From: Tetramitus jugosus
Lineage: Eukaryota > Heterolobosea > Eutetramitea > Acrasida > Vahlkampfiidae
DNA: 64,000 nt
Reading direction: 5' to 3'
NCBI GenBank assembly: GCA_937625935.1
Contig: OW569385.1
Coordinates: 1-64,000, forward strand
The notes below the pieces were generated by a model. The model had not been told where the DNA came from, ran no database searches, and saw only the letters and a program-made list of their open reading frames with translations. Below, piece after piece: positions 15,453-26,100 of the stretch. The position numbers and the translations under genes were made by a program. Each line of letters begins with the position of its first letter. The first letter of the stretch is position 1.

Positions 15453-16004
15453 ATGTACTCAAACCAATCATTGTCTGTATCAACCTGTGGATCATCGTCT
15501 TCTTCCTCCTCTCCTCTCTTTGATGCTTTCTATGGTGCTATTGATGCCATCAATGGATATTCTGGGTTGATTAGTGCGCAACAACGCATTGATTGGGACC
15601 CTCCGCGCAACCCAAAGCAACAAACGGGGTACCTCGAAGATGTCCTTCTGGAACTCATTGATGTATTCTTGGGTTACTTTGAGCAAATTACGCAGCCGGA
15701 TATTGTAGAAGTGATTAAGACATGCCGCGCAAATGCTCGAACAGCCGTGGAGGATACCAAACATCACACTTCACTTTGCCGGATGTTCCAGTGGATGAAA
15801 TGGGGTGTTAACCAAGAATACCAAAAGCTATCTCCTCGGATTGAATTTAGACGTTACATGGAGAGAGGCGTTGAGGACACGGAGAGTATGAAGAAGGCAG
15901 CAAAGATACTTCTCGTGCATCATTCCAGAATGGACATGAATGCTCGTGAGGTTTTCATCTTTGTTGAGGCGATGATCTACAAAAGGTGGAAGACAATAGG
16001 TTAA
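15453..16004 (+). CDS. Unknown helical protein (183 aa)
   Basis: First host-type gene right of the viral element. After a Ser-rich leader (residues ~8-21) the protein is wholly helical and soluble: DVLLELIDVFLGYFEQI, VIKTCRANARTAVED, and a C-terminal REVFIFVEAMIYKRW segment. No signal peptide, membrane span or recognised domain. A CRE and TATAAAAG promoter sits upstream and the frame is intact, so it is probably expressed. It could be a host gene or cargo of the element; the promoter type favours host. Confidence 0.6.
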   Translation: MYSNQSLSVSTCGSSSSSSSPLFDAFYGAIDAINGYSGLISAQQRIDWDPPRNPKQQTGYLEDVLLELIDVFLGYFEQITQPDIVEVIKTCRANARTAVEDTKHHTSLCRMFQWMKWGVNQEYQKLSPRIEFRRYMERGVEDTESMKKAAKILLVHHSRMDMNAREVFIFVEAMIYKRWKTIG

Positions 16005-16286
16005 TCCTGGTGATTGGCTGAGCAGGTTGGGAGTGAGTAATTATGGTATGTTGGGGTAAAGGCAGCCAATTAACTGCTTGTATTAGGTCGTAAGGTCGAA
16101 ATAAAAGTTAGGTAATTGGCAAAAACATACTGTTCTTTTTCTATTGTCCCAGTTCATCATTGTATGGGGCCGTGTTTCATTGCTCATTCTTGTCATCTCT
16201 TTATTCGTCTGCCGGAGGGCCTTCTTAGGGGCCATACAATGAGCGGCTGTCCCAGACAGAGTCCAGGCAAAAAATCTTGGATCAAA

Positions 16287-16660
16287 CTAGTAACCCTTGT
16301 CATAAGAACCGCTACCCAATTGGTCAAACCTAGTTGAAATCGAACTATAAATCTTTGAATCATTCGTTAACATGACTGTGTACAAATATCTAACAGCAAT
16401 TTGAGTAACAATACTACCCTGTAAACGGCTCATATCGACAGCAACAGGAGTCAGCGGACCCTTTTGTCCACTACCACCAACTACGCTTTTATCTTCCCAA
16501 TAATACACTGTGCCATCACTCGTTAAAGAAACTGAATGATTGGTACTGGTAGTAACTTGAATGACCAGCTTTCCACTCAATGACTCGACTCATATTCACA
16601 GCAAGCGGCACGGGAGAATCCTTTGTGCTCCTTCCCCAAACGCAACCCCAACCTCAATTT
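16287..16660 (-). pseudogene. RCC1-repeat fragment, decayed copy of the receptor-kinase gene
   Basis: Minus-strand reading contains HSVSLTSDGTVYYWEDKS, LTPVAVDMSRLQGS and YTVMLTNDSKIY. These match residues ~225-295 of the intact RCC1 kinase at 23198-26836 (HSVALTSDGTVYYWGDKG, LTPVAVDMSSVLQGS, HTVMLTNDSKIY). The frame shifts and the homology peters out near 16660 around a decayed ...VDMSRV stretch. No start, EGF or kinase part remains. Confidence 0.8.
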
Positions 16661-17190
16661 TGAGAGTGGATTTGGTTCGAACAGGTATTAATCACTACTA
16701 CATGTTTCTTCTGAGAGATGTGGATGATGGAAAAGACACAGTCCAGTATTGGGGACATATATCTGAAGAGAGGAGTATAGATCTTAATATGAATGATAGA
16801 GTCGCTCTCCACAAATGGGATTAAGATCATCAGAATCCATCTCCCAGTACATCCAGATCGTGAGGTGTGAAGAAGGTACCCCTTGTACAACCAATCGTCT
16901 GCCTCACTTGATCCACATGAGTAATGATTGAAAACAACATGTTATTCATTTGCTTTCTTTTGGTTTTTTTTTGTTCTTGAAGAATGTAACTCATGACATT
17001 GGTTCTCATCTAGGACGAATTGGAAATGGGTTCATATTCTTTACATAAAGGAGAAGACATTTAAGTAGCAGTAGGTCATCGCGATGATCATCTTCAAATA
17101 CCATTCACTTCATGAAGAGCATTGCCCTTTCCTTATAGCAAAATTTCTTAAGATTTGAGGTGGAGGAAAATGGTTAATATGGGCACAAAT
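16661..17190. other. Intergenic stretch with no supported gene
   Basis: Short frames on both strands only. The plus-strand 16561-16824 frame (ending NDRVALHKWD) partly overlaps the RCC1 remnant and has no recognised domain. Nothing else is seen. Confidence 0.4.
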
Positions 17191-17333
17191 AGCTCTATTG
17201 TTGACCAATAACCAAAATGCATGGAGAGTACTGCACATCCACGAAATGCGATACTGGTGCAAGCAAGGGACAAGAGATAGTAATGTGACGGACAGGTCTT
17301 TGATGCTACACAAACACTTTTGCGATGTTGCAA
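17191..17333 (-). pseudogene. MHYT-domain fragment (minus strand)
   Basis: Minus-strand reading CTSIAFRGCAVLSMHFGYW matches SSVAFGGCAVFSMHFVGS of the intact MHYT-PAS-RGS gene at 27445-29238, with clear nucleotide similarity through GGATGTGCAGTA and TATGCATTTTG. Homology is confined to one MHYT motif; the surroundings are decayed. Confidence 0.7.
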
Positions 17334-17370
17334 TCATTTGTAACACCAATGAAAAACAAATTACAAGGTG

Positions 17371-17897
17371 TCATTTTTGAAAACTTGGATACAAAGACTT
17401 CGAATCCAATCCCATTTTCAGGTCGATCATTCTGTTAATTGTGTTGATGTGGTGGATGTCAGGCGTTTGACTCCAAAACCACACACTTGTTTTGAACAAG
17501 TTGAACTGCGAACACTGCGGAAGCTCATCGTCGGATAACACATCTGAGAGAAGCGTCACCCAACGATAAAAGAAGTTGATCTGTTTTAAATACATTGATC
17601 CCACATTCCCATCAATTATTTAAGCTCTGAAAAAAATAATTTGGTGATGAAAACACTATGGTTCCTTCACGTGTGAAAAAACGAAATTTTTGGTTCCTTC
17701 AAGGGGAGAAAGTCGTTTTGAGTTCCGAAAGATCCAGTTTCCAGGAGATTTTGTCATTCCTAACTCCGCAAGAGATTGTCATTATTGTTAATTACTATTA
17801 TATAAGATTAAGTAGTTGGTATGGTAAGGGTGGCATTCACAGTTTCCGCAGTGATCAGACAGACACAACTGTTGACCATCATCAAAATAGTTCATAA
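17371..17897. other. Unassigned stretch with short open frames
   Basis: A 77-codon minus-strand frame (17371-17604) and a 79-codon plus-strand frame (17658-17897) occur, neither with a recognised domain. They lie between two MHYT fragments and are probably also debris. Confidence 0.3.
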
Positions 17898-17979
17898 AAC
17901 CAAGGAATTCATTCAGACAAACTGACATTAGGATATAAAACGCACGTTCACAAATGACAAAAGGGGCAAATTGATGCAC

Positions 17980-18264
17980 TCGAGCTGGGTTCAATGCAGG
18001 TGCAACAGTCACACCAACAACAGCTGGATCCTTCTTGGTAGCAACCCTAGCTGTCTGTGGAACTCATTATATAGGAATAGTTTCTGTAAAATACAAGCCA
18101 GTAGCCGCAAACTCAAGGAAGAATCAAAACAAGAATCAAAGTCCTGGTTGTTCTCACTGGAGCTACCTTCACCATTTTTTCGATATTTTCTGTATCTTTT
18201 AACAACGAACGTTGGTCAGGAGAGCAATCACCATGCAAAATTCCAACAATACAAAAAACAATGA
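17980..18264 (+). pseudogene. MHYT-domain fragment (plus strand)
   Basis: Plus-strand reading FLVATLAVCGTHYIGIVSVKYKP (two short matches) corresponds to LVAALAICGTHYIGMVSATYKP of the intact gene, including the third MHYT-type His-Tyr motif. It then runs into unrelated Lys/Asn-rich sequence. Orientation is opposite to the 17191-17333 fragment, so the copy was rearranged before or during decay. Confidence 0.72.
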
Positions 18265-18378
18265 TACTTTTACTGAAACTTTGCTATTGGTCTAAAACAT
18301 TTCATGTCCTTTGGCATTGTACAACATTTGCAACAGTAATTGTTCACTGCTGACTTGGCACCTCTTTTCTGACGAAGA

Positions 18379-20586
18379 TCAGAGCCACATTGAAGCAACA
18401 GAACAGACAACGGACACAACAGCAATCAATAAAGTATTGATCTTGTCCGTGCTACTGTTGTTGGATTTGGTAGTTTCATCGTCATGAAGGCTTAGAACAC
18501 TTGTGGTAGTCACAATTGCTCTACGCAAATCAATATTGGCTGCCAATTTGATGGATCTAGCAAGTGTCGTGTCAGTGAAATTGGAGAAGAGGAGTAATCC
18601 ACATGTCAATGGGTTTTGCAAAGGCTTTCTGCTCACTGTGATCATGTTATTCAAAACCAAGTCTAGAGCATATGATCTTTGAATCACTTTTTGTGTCACA
18701 GTTAGACCAGTGGAGCCAAGGAGCAAATGTGTCTTCTCAACAATATTGTTTCTACCAAGAACTGCATCTTGACAACCATTTCCATTCACTCCATAAATTG
18801 GTAATGCATTTGGAGAACGAACACAGCAAAAGTATCCTTCAACAAAGGTGAAATCGTAGTTTGTTGGCAGTGTAGGTGTTCCATCCAATTGATTTGTCAA
18901 ATGCATTGTGTCCTGTGTTCTGAAAATAGAGTCAGCAGTTGAAAATGAGATTACAGAGGAGAGTGTGTCTCCCGAGATAATAGCAGGTTGACCTGGAACA
19001 GTGTAGCTCATTGTGAAGTCAATCTCGAGTGCACCACCATTCACTCTGTTAAAGGTCAAAGAATGATCTCCACCAACACCTCTATTTCCACTGTTCAACA
19101 CTTTCCAGTCCTTGGTGAATGTCAGAGCACAAGAATTACCCGTTGGATAGGTACATGTAGTACTTGAACCAGTATACGAAACGCTATTGGCCATCCTAGT
19201 GAGAAGAATGTTGTTGAATGAGACACCTGGAAGCTTTCTGACCAAAGCACCAGCAATTTCCAACTCGTCATTTGGGTTGATGAACATGTTGGTAATTGCA
19301 AATGATGCTTGATCATCCAAAGTAGTAAAGTTAGCCGAAGCTTGCGCAGTCAGATATGTCTGAAGAGTAATGGTAACCTTTGAAGACACAGTGTAACATG
19401 CATCGAGGTTGATGACAGAATATGTGACATAGATATCCAATTTCTGATCAATAGTTCTACCACCTTGCTTCAGAGACACTACCCACTGATTTGGTGCAGT
19501 ACCAGTGTAGATTTGAGTCAGAGTTTGATTCAGAGAGAATGTTTGACTACACTTGACTTCTGGATCAGCAGTCCAGCTAGCACCAGCACTGGTTGCAATA
19601 CTGTCTGTATTTGTCAAACATACATCTCTCAGATTAGGTGTGTTGTCAATTCTGTATAGGACTGTTTGATAAGAGCTCTTGGGAACGGTGACGTCAATAG
19701 TAAGAACATCATTGGCATAAGAAGCAGCGAAAACTGGATCTGAACCACCATACTTTGAGTCCCAACCAGGGCAATAACCATCAGCATAGATACCTGCAAT
19801 ACTTGGTACATCTATCTCGAGCACAGAGTTGCTCCAAACGGAAACTTCATCCATATAAGCAAAAGCACTTCCAAAAAGGTGACCAGTTGCATCAATGGCA
19901 AAAGTTCTCTGTAGTGCATCACCATCTACAATGAGCAAACCATCCGAAGTTGGCTTTCCATTGATGAAAATGGAAACTCCTTCCACAGGCACCAGAGGAC
20001 TAGACGCTCTCACAATCACAATGTTGTTCCAATTCTCATGAAACACTGTGTCTGTAGAGAGAGCATACGTAGTCGTAAAAGTGGTTGTTTCGTTGGCTGC
20101 AGAGACGTAACTGACAACTAAATTGATGTTGGGGTTTGCAGCAACCAATTGAACAGTGATGCTACGAGATCCAGCATCTGCCTTGAAAGTAGCCACAGAG
20201 ACAGTTGGATTTGTAGTCCAGTCATGTGCAGATTCAACCTTTGCAAAGAAGGAGATTGTGTTGATTCCATCGTCATCTACGAAAGAAGGTCCAAAGTCTA
20301 AAACCAGAGCTCCTTGTGAGTGAAAATAATTGCCAATCTTACCACCAGCAGAGATACTAGCACCTGGAACAGTGGTAGTACTAATTCCAGCTTCATAGAA
20401 GGCATCACCAGAAAAGTATCCAATAATGGTTGTGGAGTTTGGGAGAGTTCCTTGAGGACAATCAGCAGAAGTGTAACCAGTGACACCAACGCACTGTGCA
20501 TTGGTGGATGTTGCAGAGAAGAGCATGAGTGAAGCCATGATGATCATCACCACAATAATAATATGTTGCTTCATGTTCGAGGACAT
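18379..20586 (-). CDS. Secreted or surface LamG-like protein, possibly GPI-anchored (735 aa)
   Basis: Residues 1-30 form a signal peptide (MKQHIIIVVMIIMASLMLFS then ATSTNAQ). Residues ~55-265 look like a LamG/concanavalin-type beta sandwich: GALVLDFGPSF, SISFFAKVES-like strands, ENWNNIVIVR, VSIFINGKP and AYMDEVSVWSNSVL are the classic landmarks. The remaining ~450 residues are beta-rich with scattered Cys. The C-terminus is Ser/Asn-rich followed by a hydrophobic tail (INTLLIAVVSVVCSVASMWL) with no cytoplasmic residues, the usual form of a GPI-attachment signal or a terminal membrane anchor. Likely an extracellular carbohydrate- or protein-binding protein. Single exon, intact. Confidence 0.75.
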   Translation of the reverse strand: MSSNMKQHIIIVVMIIMASLMLFSATSTNAQCVGVTGYTSADCPQGTLPNSTTIIGYFSGDAFYEAGISTTTVPGASISAGGKIGNYFHSQGALVLDFGPSFVDDDGINTISFFAKVESAHDWTTNPTVSVATFKADAGSRSITVQLVAANPNINLVVSYVSAANETTTFTTTYALSTDTVFHENWNNIVIVRASSPLVPVEGVSIFINGKPTSDGLLIVDGDALQRTFAIDATGHLFGSAFAYMDEVSVWSNSVLEIDVPSIAGIYADGYCPGWDSKYGGSDPVFAASYANDVLTIDVTVPKSSYQTVLYRIDNTPNLRDVCLTNTDSIATSAGASWTADPEVKCSQTFSLNQTLTQIYTGTAPNQWVVSLKQGGRTIDQKLDIYVTYSVINLDACYTVSSKVTITLQTYLTAQASANFTTLDDQASFAITNMFINPNDELEIAGALVRKLPGVSFNNILLTRMANSVSYTGSSTTCTYPTGNSCALTFTKDWKVLNSGNRGVGGDHSLTFNRVNGGALEIDFTMSYTVPGQPAIISGDTLSSVISFSTADSIFRTQDTMHLTNQLDGTPTLPTNYDFTFVEGYFCCVRSPNALPIYGVNGNGCQDAVLGRNNIVEKTHLLLGSTGLTVTQKVIQRSYALDLVLNNMITVSRKPLQNPLTCGLLLFSNFTDTTLARSIKLAANIDLRRAIVTTTSVLSLHDDETTKSNNSSTDKINTLLIAVVSVVCSVASMWL

Positions 20587-21160
20587 GATTTGTATGTAAT
20601 GAGATTAGAGTGTGTTGGTTTGTTGTTATTGTCGATTCAAAACCTTTGGATGGTCGATTTTAAATCAACAAAGAGCTCATCTGCATAGGACAGACGACAG
20701 CTGTCAAGGGATAAGGAGAAGTTTCAAAAAAAGAGGAAGACCCAATCTTGGGACAATCATTACCAATGAGTGATATCCAATGCCCTATACCAACCACATC
20801 ACATCATTACTATCCATATTAATCGTTTCGGCTTGGCGACTGAAAAAGTGATTGTGTCCCTTGGAATATTTTCGGCAAGAACAATGATCCAAAAAGCAAA
20901 ATCGCGTTTCCAATCCCGGGCAATACCGTAATGGCAAATCTGTTGCGAAGAGCCACAAAAGATTTTTCATTTCGTTGTCACGGAGTGTGCTCGGTTTTTT
21001 CATCTACAACAAGAAAAACAGTAACATGTTGGTGTGTCGCTGCTTCTGCATCAGATTAATGTGGTAAGAGTCGTAACGCACATGAATCACATTTCTCTTC
21101 CATTCCAATTTTGGAGATATGGATTTGGAGAGGAGGGTATCTTCTTTGTTATTGATTCAT
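20587..21160. other. Intergenic stretch, no gene seen
   Basis: 574 bp between two minus-strand genes. Only short unsupported frames. It contains the upstream region of the secreted LamG-like gene, where no clear TATA box was found. Confidence 0.45.
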
Positions 21161-23179
21161 TCATTCCACATCGTTATCTAAGCCATTCTTCAGGAGCCAC
21201 TGGATTGTTTCGAGATGAGGACTGCCAGAGACAATATTCAGTAAAGCACTACGCGATGTTTGATAATCTTTTAGCGTTTCATCATTGAAGATAGGTAGAT
21301 TGACAACTTTTCGAAGGAACAATAATTGGGCATTACCATCATGAGAGTTTTCTGAGAATATTAGCTCGATTGGAGTTTCGCCCTTATTATTTCTTTCGAA
21401 CATTAACCTCTCAGGACAAACTGAAGCGAGATACTCCACTAAATTGATGTCAACCATTCGACAAGCTGAGTGAAGAACATTGTTTCCATTCTTATCTACT
21501 TGTGTGAGTGAAGCTCCTGCTGATACCAAGAACTTTTTATCCTCCAAACACTCTTCTGAGTAGGATTGAGAGAGGAGCATTTGAATAATTGGACAATCTT
21601 TTTGATCATCACGAATGATTCCATTCAAATCTCCGAGAGTGATTAACTCGGGATTCTTTGACAACAAGTACTTCATCAAGTCAGTTCGGAGAGGAGAGAA
21701 TGGAAGATAAGCAATCGCAGACACAAGATAGTTTTGCACACCATTAATGGCCATAGAAGCATTGTAAGTGTCTATGGTCGTCTTGATCACATCCAACATT
21801 TGAACAATTAAACATCGTGAGATTAGCCTCTGGAGAAGAGATGACAGCAAATATCCGCTCCCCACGGTACTGTCAATGTTGAACACCAATTCAGGATACC
21901 TCATTCGACTCGGGTCTGTCAACAACCTAAGTGTACTCGGCCAGAATATATGCTGTAAAACAAACATTGATTTCAAAATGGTTCGTGGTGCGAGTTGAAA
22001 CACCACTTTTGTTGCTGTTGAAAGAGAGCAAAGTGGTTGGAAAAGAGAATACTCTCGTACCGTTATATCAATCACTGCTTGAATGATTTCATCAGAGTTT
22101 CTTCGAATGATGTGTCCCATGTGGGACAATACCACTTCTTCCTTCTTTGACATATAATTTAAGTAATCGACATAGGATTCTTCAACTGGTAGACTCGATG
22201 AATGTTGATGGCATACCACTTCTTCCTTCTTTGATATGGAATCTAAATAATCAACATAGGATTCAACTGGTAGGATCGATGAATGTTGATAATACTCGAC
22301 CACTGACACATCAAAGTGCGAGTACATCTCCTGGATAGACTCCCAATCTTTGATGTTGAAACGAACACTCATTTGATCCAAGAACAGGTAAGACACAGAT
22401 AATTTCTGAATATTCACAGATGGTGCATTGATTTGCAATGTTGAAGGGAGAGACATCGATTCTGCCATCGATCGTCTTCCCTTGTCCGAAAACATCTTTA
22501 ACCTCCCCAATGCATCATCAGTATCATCAAACGAAATACCAATGAGGTTTAGGTTACGAATCGAACTTGATAACGAACATACAATCATCTCCAGTTTAAG
22601 TCCAGCCTGCACTGCTTTTATATCTAAATTTCGAGAACTATAATTCACAGTTCCTAAAATATCCAATGTTTCCAGTTGAGTAAACTTTGGCAACATTGTC
22701 TTCACACATTGTTCAAAATGTGGCAATTCTAGAGAACTCAGACCCAATCGAAGGCGCTTCACGTTGGGAAACAGATTGGCCAATTTCTCAAACAGACATG
22801 TTTTATCAATATTAAGAGAATCATCCAATGATCGATCAGTCAATTGAACATTTGTTCCAATATAGGCAATTGGTTTAAATTGCACCAATGACGGTTGACC
22901 ACCATTGTCCACTCTGAAATAATACTTTGGCTTTCCATCATCCACCAAACTCAAATGATCAACATTTGCATAAATATGGTCTTGAAATTCAGAGAGCCAT
23001 TGACGACACACAGACCTCAACATGAAATAAAAGGGAAAAGCTGGAATGAACTGCATAATCAAATGAAACATGTCTCTGGGAATGAGTTGGCCATGAATTT
23101 CAAAAAAATCAGGGTTCTGACTAATGTTGTTGTTTGTCTCCCCATTCAGGACGTGCTGATTCTCTGCCATGATGTTCAT
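21161..23179 (-). CDS. F-box-like protein with LRR-type middle and C-terminal ankyrin repeats (672 aa)
   Basis: Residues ~28-75 (LIPRDMFHLIMQFIPAFPFYFMLRSVCRQWLSEF) fit an F-box helix set that would bind Skp1 in an SCF ubiquitin ligase. The region 120-250 has irregular leucine-rich segments (VKRLRLGLSSLELP, LETLDILG). The C-terminal ~150 residues contain ankyrin-type units (GASLTQVDKNGNNVLHSACRM, NNKGETPIELIF). An internal tandem duplication near residues 300-350 repeats YQHSSILPVESYVDYLDSIS / HQHSSSLPVEESYVDYLNYM. Two Mets (23179, 23170) are possible starts. The start lies only ~20 bp from the divergent RCC1-kinase ATG. Confidence 0.7.
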   Translation of the reverse strand: MNIMAENQHVLNGETNNNISQNPDFFEIHGQLIPRDMFHLIMQFIPAFPFYFMLRSVCRQWLSEFQDHIYANVDHLSLVDDGKPKYYFRVDNGGQPSLVQFKPIAYIGTNVQLTDRSLDDSLNIDKTCLFEKLANLFPNVKRLRLGLSSLELPHFEQCVKTMLPKFTQLETLDILGTVNYSSRNLDIKAVQAGLKLEMIVCSLSSSIRNLNLIGISFDDTDDALGRLKMFSDKGRRSMAESMSLPSTLQINAPSVNIQKLSVSYLFLDQMSVRFNIKDWESIQEMYSHFDVSVVEYYQHSSILPVESYVDYLDSISKKEEVVCHQHSSSLPVEESYVDYLNYMSKKEEVVLSHMGHIIRRNSDEIIQAVIDITVREYSLFQPLCSLSTATKVVFQLAPRTILKSMFVLQHIFWPSTLRLLTDPSRMRYPELVFNIDSTVGSGYLLSSLLQRLISRCLIVQMLDVIKTTIDTYNASMAINGVQNYLVSAIAYLPFSPLRTDLMKYLLSKNPELITLGDLNGIIRDDQKDCPIIQMLLSQSYSEECLEDKKFLVSAGASLTQVDKNGNNVLHSACRMVDINLVEYLASVCPERLMFERNNKGETPIELIFSENSHDGNAQLLFLRKVVNLPIFNDETLKDYQTSRSALLNIVSGSPHLETIQWLLKNGLDNDVE
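22131..22293 (-). repeat. Tandem duplication inside the F-box/ankyrin gene
   Basis: Two adjacent ~80-bp units, each containing CCACTTCTTCCTTCTTTGA, GACATAGGATTC-like and TCGATGAATGTTGAT blocks, with one 3-bp difference. The duplication adds about 27 residues in frame. Confidence 0.85.
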
Positions 23180-23197
23180 TTTTGAGCCAAGGTATCT

Positions 23198-26100
23198 TTG
23201 AATGCTTTGTTGGGATCAGAACCGGAGTATGCAGTCGTAGAATCGAGAAAAAGGATTGCTTCGTCTGTTGTGTATTCATGGACAACAGAGAGTACTGTGA
23301 CAGGCATTCCTAGAGCTCAACCTATTGACCTGGTGAGTTCATTCTTTTATGACATCAATTTAACGATGATCTCTGCAGGGCAATCACACTCTGCGGCACT
23401 CGATCATAAAGGAACAGTTTTCACATGGGGTTTGAACGATGTTGGTCAATTGGGTGATCAAACAACGATGAGTCGAACATTGCCCAATCCTATCTATTCG
23501 ATGGACGATGATTCTCCAGTGTCTCAATTGACATGCGGTCAGAATCATAATTTAATTTTGAGAAGCAATGGAAAGTTGTATGCCTGGGGTTCGAACAGTT
23601 CGGGCCAATTGGGTAATGGTAGTAAGATGAATAGTAAAATCCCTGTGCCAGTTGATATGAGTGGTGTGTTGAATGGCACAGTGATTACTCAGATGGCAGC
23701 AGGTGCTTTTCATTCACTAGTATTGACAAATGATGGAAGCATGTTTGCATGGGGAGACAATTATGATTCACAACTGGGAGATGGAACAGTAACGATAGCA
23801 CTCGTTCCGGTTGCTGTGGATATGAGTGCATTGAGTGGAAGAGTTGTCATTCATATTGCTGCAAGCAAATATCATTCAGTTGCGTTAACGAGCGATGGCA
23901 CAGTGTATTATTGGGGAGATAAAGGCCTCCTCGATGAAAAACCAACAGGTTCGCTGACTCCTGTTGCTGTCGATATGAGCAGTGTTTTGCAGGGAAGCAC
24001 GATTGTTCAAATCGCAGTTGGATATTTGCACACGGTGATGCTGACAAATGACTCAAAGATTTATGCTTTCGGTTCGAATCAGTATGGTCAACTGGGAAAT
24101 CATTCATATACGAACAGCCTTCTACCAATACCAGTTGAAATGCATGGTGAGTTATCTGGAAAATTGGTAGTTCAGATAGCAGCTGGAGGATATCATACTC
24201 TGGCTCTGACGAGTGATAACCTATTGTATGGTTGGGGTAAAGCCACGGAAGGTCAACTTGGTGATCAGAGCAACAATCTGTCCTATCCGACTTATTTACA
24301 TGTAAATGACAAGTTGAACGATTCAATTACTCAAATTGTGGGTGGTGAATCTCATACGATGATACTAACAAGTAAAGGAAAGAGTTATTCGATGGGTAAG
24401 AATGAAGATGCACAATTAGGAGACGGTACAAATGATCAATCCAAACCAATTCCAATTGGTATGAATGGTGCATTGTATGGTAAAACAATTACCAATATCG
24501 TAACGAGAACGATATCGTGGGGAACAGACCACTATGTTGCTTTGACGCAGGATGGAAATGTGTATTCTTGGGGAAAAAATGGAGCAGGCGAGATTGGAGA
24601 TGGAACAACCATCTCAAAACAATTTCCTGTCATGAGTGATAAAAGTGGCATTATGAATGAAAAGATCATTACACAAGTGACTGTAGGTAACTCCTTTACT
24701 GTTGCAAAAACTGATGATGGAACGCTGTATTCTTGGGGAGAAAACGGGAATGGTCAAATTGGAGATGGTTCACTCCAGGAAAGACATGTACCTGTGGCTG
24801 TTTTCATGGGTGGTGTGTTGAATAATAAGACGATTACAACAGTGTCTTCAGGGCTTTCGCATGTTGTTGCTGTCGCAAATGATGGTATGGTGTACTCTTG
24901 GGGTTGGAACATTGGAGGCGTTCTGGGAGATGGAACAACACAAAAAAAAAAGTCTCCAGTTTCTGTTGTGAAGGGAGACATGGAAGGAAAGAGAATTGTA
25001 CAAATTGCGGCAAGTACTGTCCATACGGTAGCATTGGCAAGTGATGGAAAACTTTTTGCTTGGGGTATGAACAAGTGCGGTATACTCAAGATGAGCACTA
25101 GAAATGATTTCACAACAGTTCCTACTTACATTGAAATCGATGGCACAGTGTTGGAACACAAAAATGTAACACACCTTACAGCAGGATATGATCACACAAC
25201 AGTTTTGACAAGCGATGGTCAGATATATTCTTGGGGTTTAACAGACTTTGGTATTCCGAGATCATTTGACCATTTACCTGTTCAATTGAGTATGAATGGG
25301 TTGTTGAATGGAAAAATTGTATCTCAACTTGCAGTGAATGATGTTTCTATGCTTTCATTCACCAATGATCGGATGTTAGGTTATTGGAATTTCAAGCTCA
25401 ACTATTCAACTTGGATCAATATGGACAGTGTTGATACCGAGCAGGGTATAACAAGTTTATTTGTTGCTATTGATACAATGGGGTTCCTTGGAGTAACATG
25501 CGAGCAAGGGTACTTTGGTAATGATTGTGACCTTTTCAACTGCTATGACATAGATTCCAAGAATCAAGAAAGGGTTTGCTCTGGACATGGGATATGTGTT
25601 GATTTAAATACGTGCAAATGTACTGAAGGATACACTGGTATGAATTGTTCGCATCATCTTTGTCACGGATATTCAAGCATCGATAAAAAGGTTTGTTCAT
25701 CGCATGGAACATGTCAAGGTCCTAATAAGTGTGTTTGTGAACATGGATATCATGGTGATACATGCTCATCTAACTTGAGACCTCTTTGGACGTTACTGGC
25801 TTTAGGAGTCGTTATGTGTCTCTGTCTCATTATTACAATTATTGTGGTTGCATTCCAAATCCGAAGGAAGAGAAAAGAAGAACAAATGAAGTCAGAACTC
25901 CGTGCATATTTATTGGAAGAGATGAGTGATTATGGGGATATGCCAATTGAAAAAGGAGATTTCTTCATTGATATGAGAGATATCAAATTGATCAGCCGTA
26001 TTTCTGAAGGAGCATTCGGCGTTGTATTCAAGGGAGAGTGGAAGAGTAACTGTGTGGCTGTGAAAAAGATGAAAGTATCGGACGATGAATCATTTGTCAG

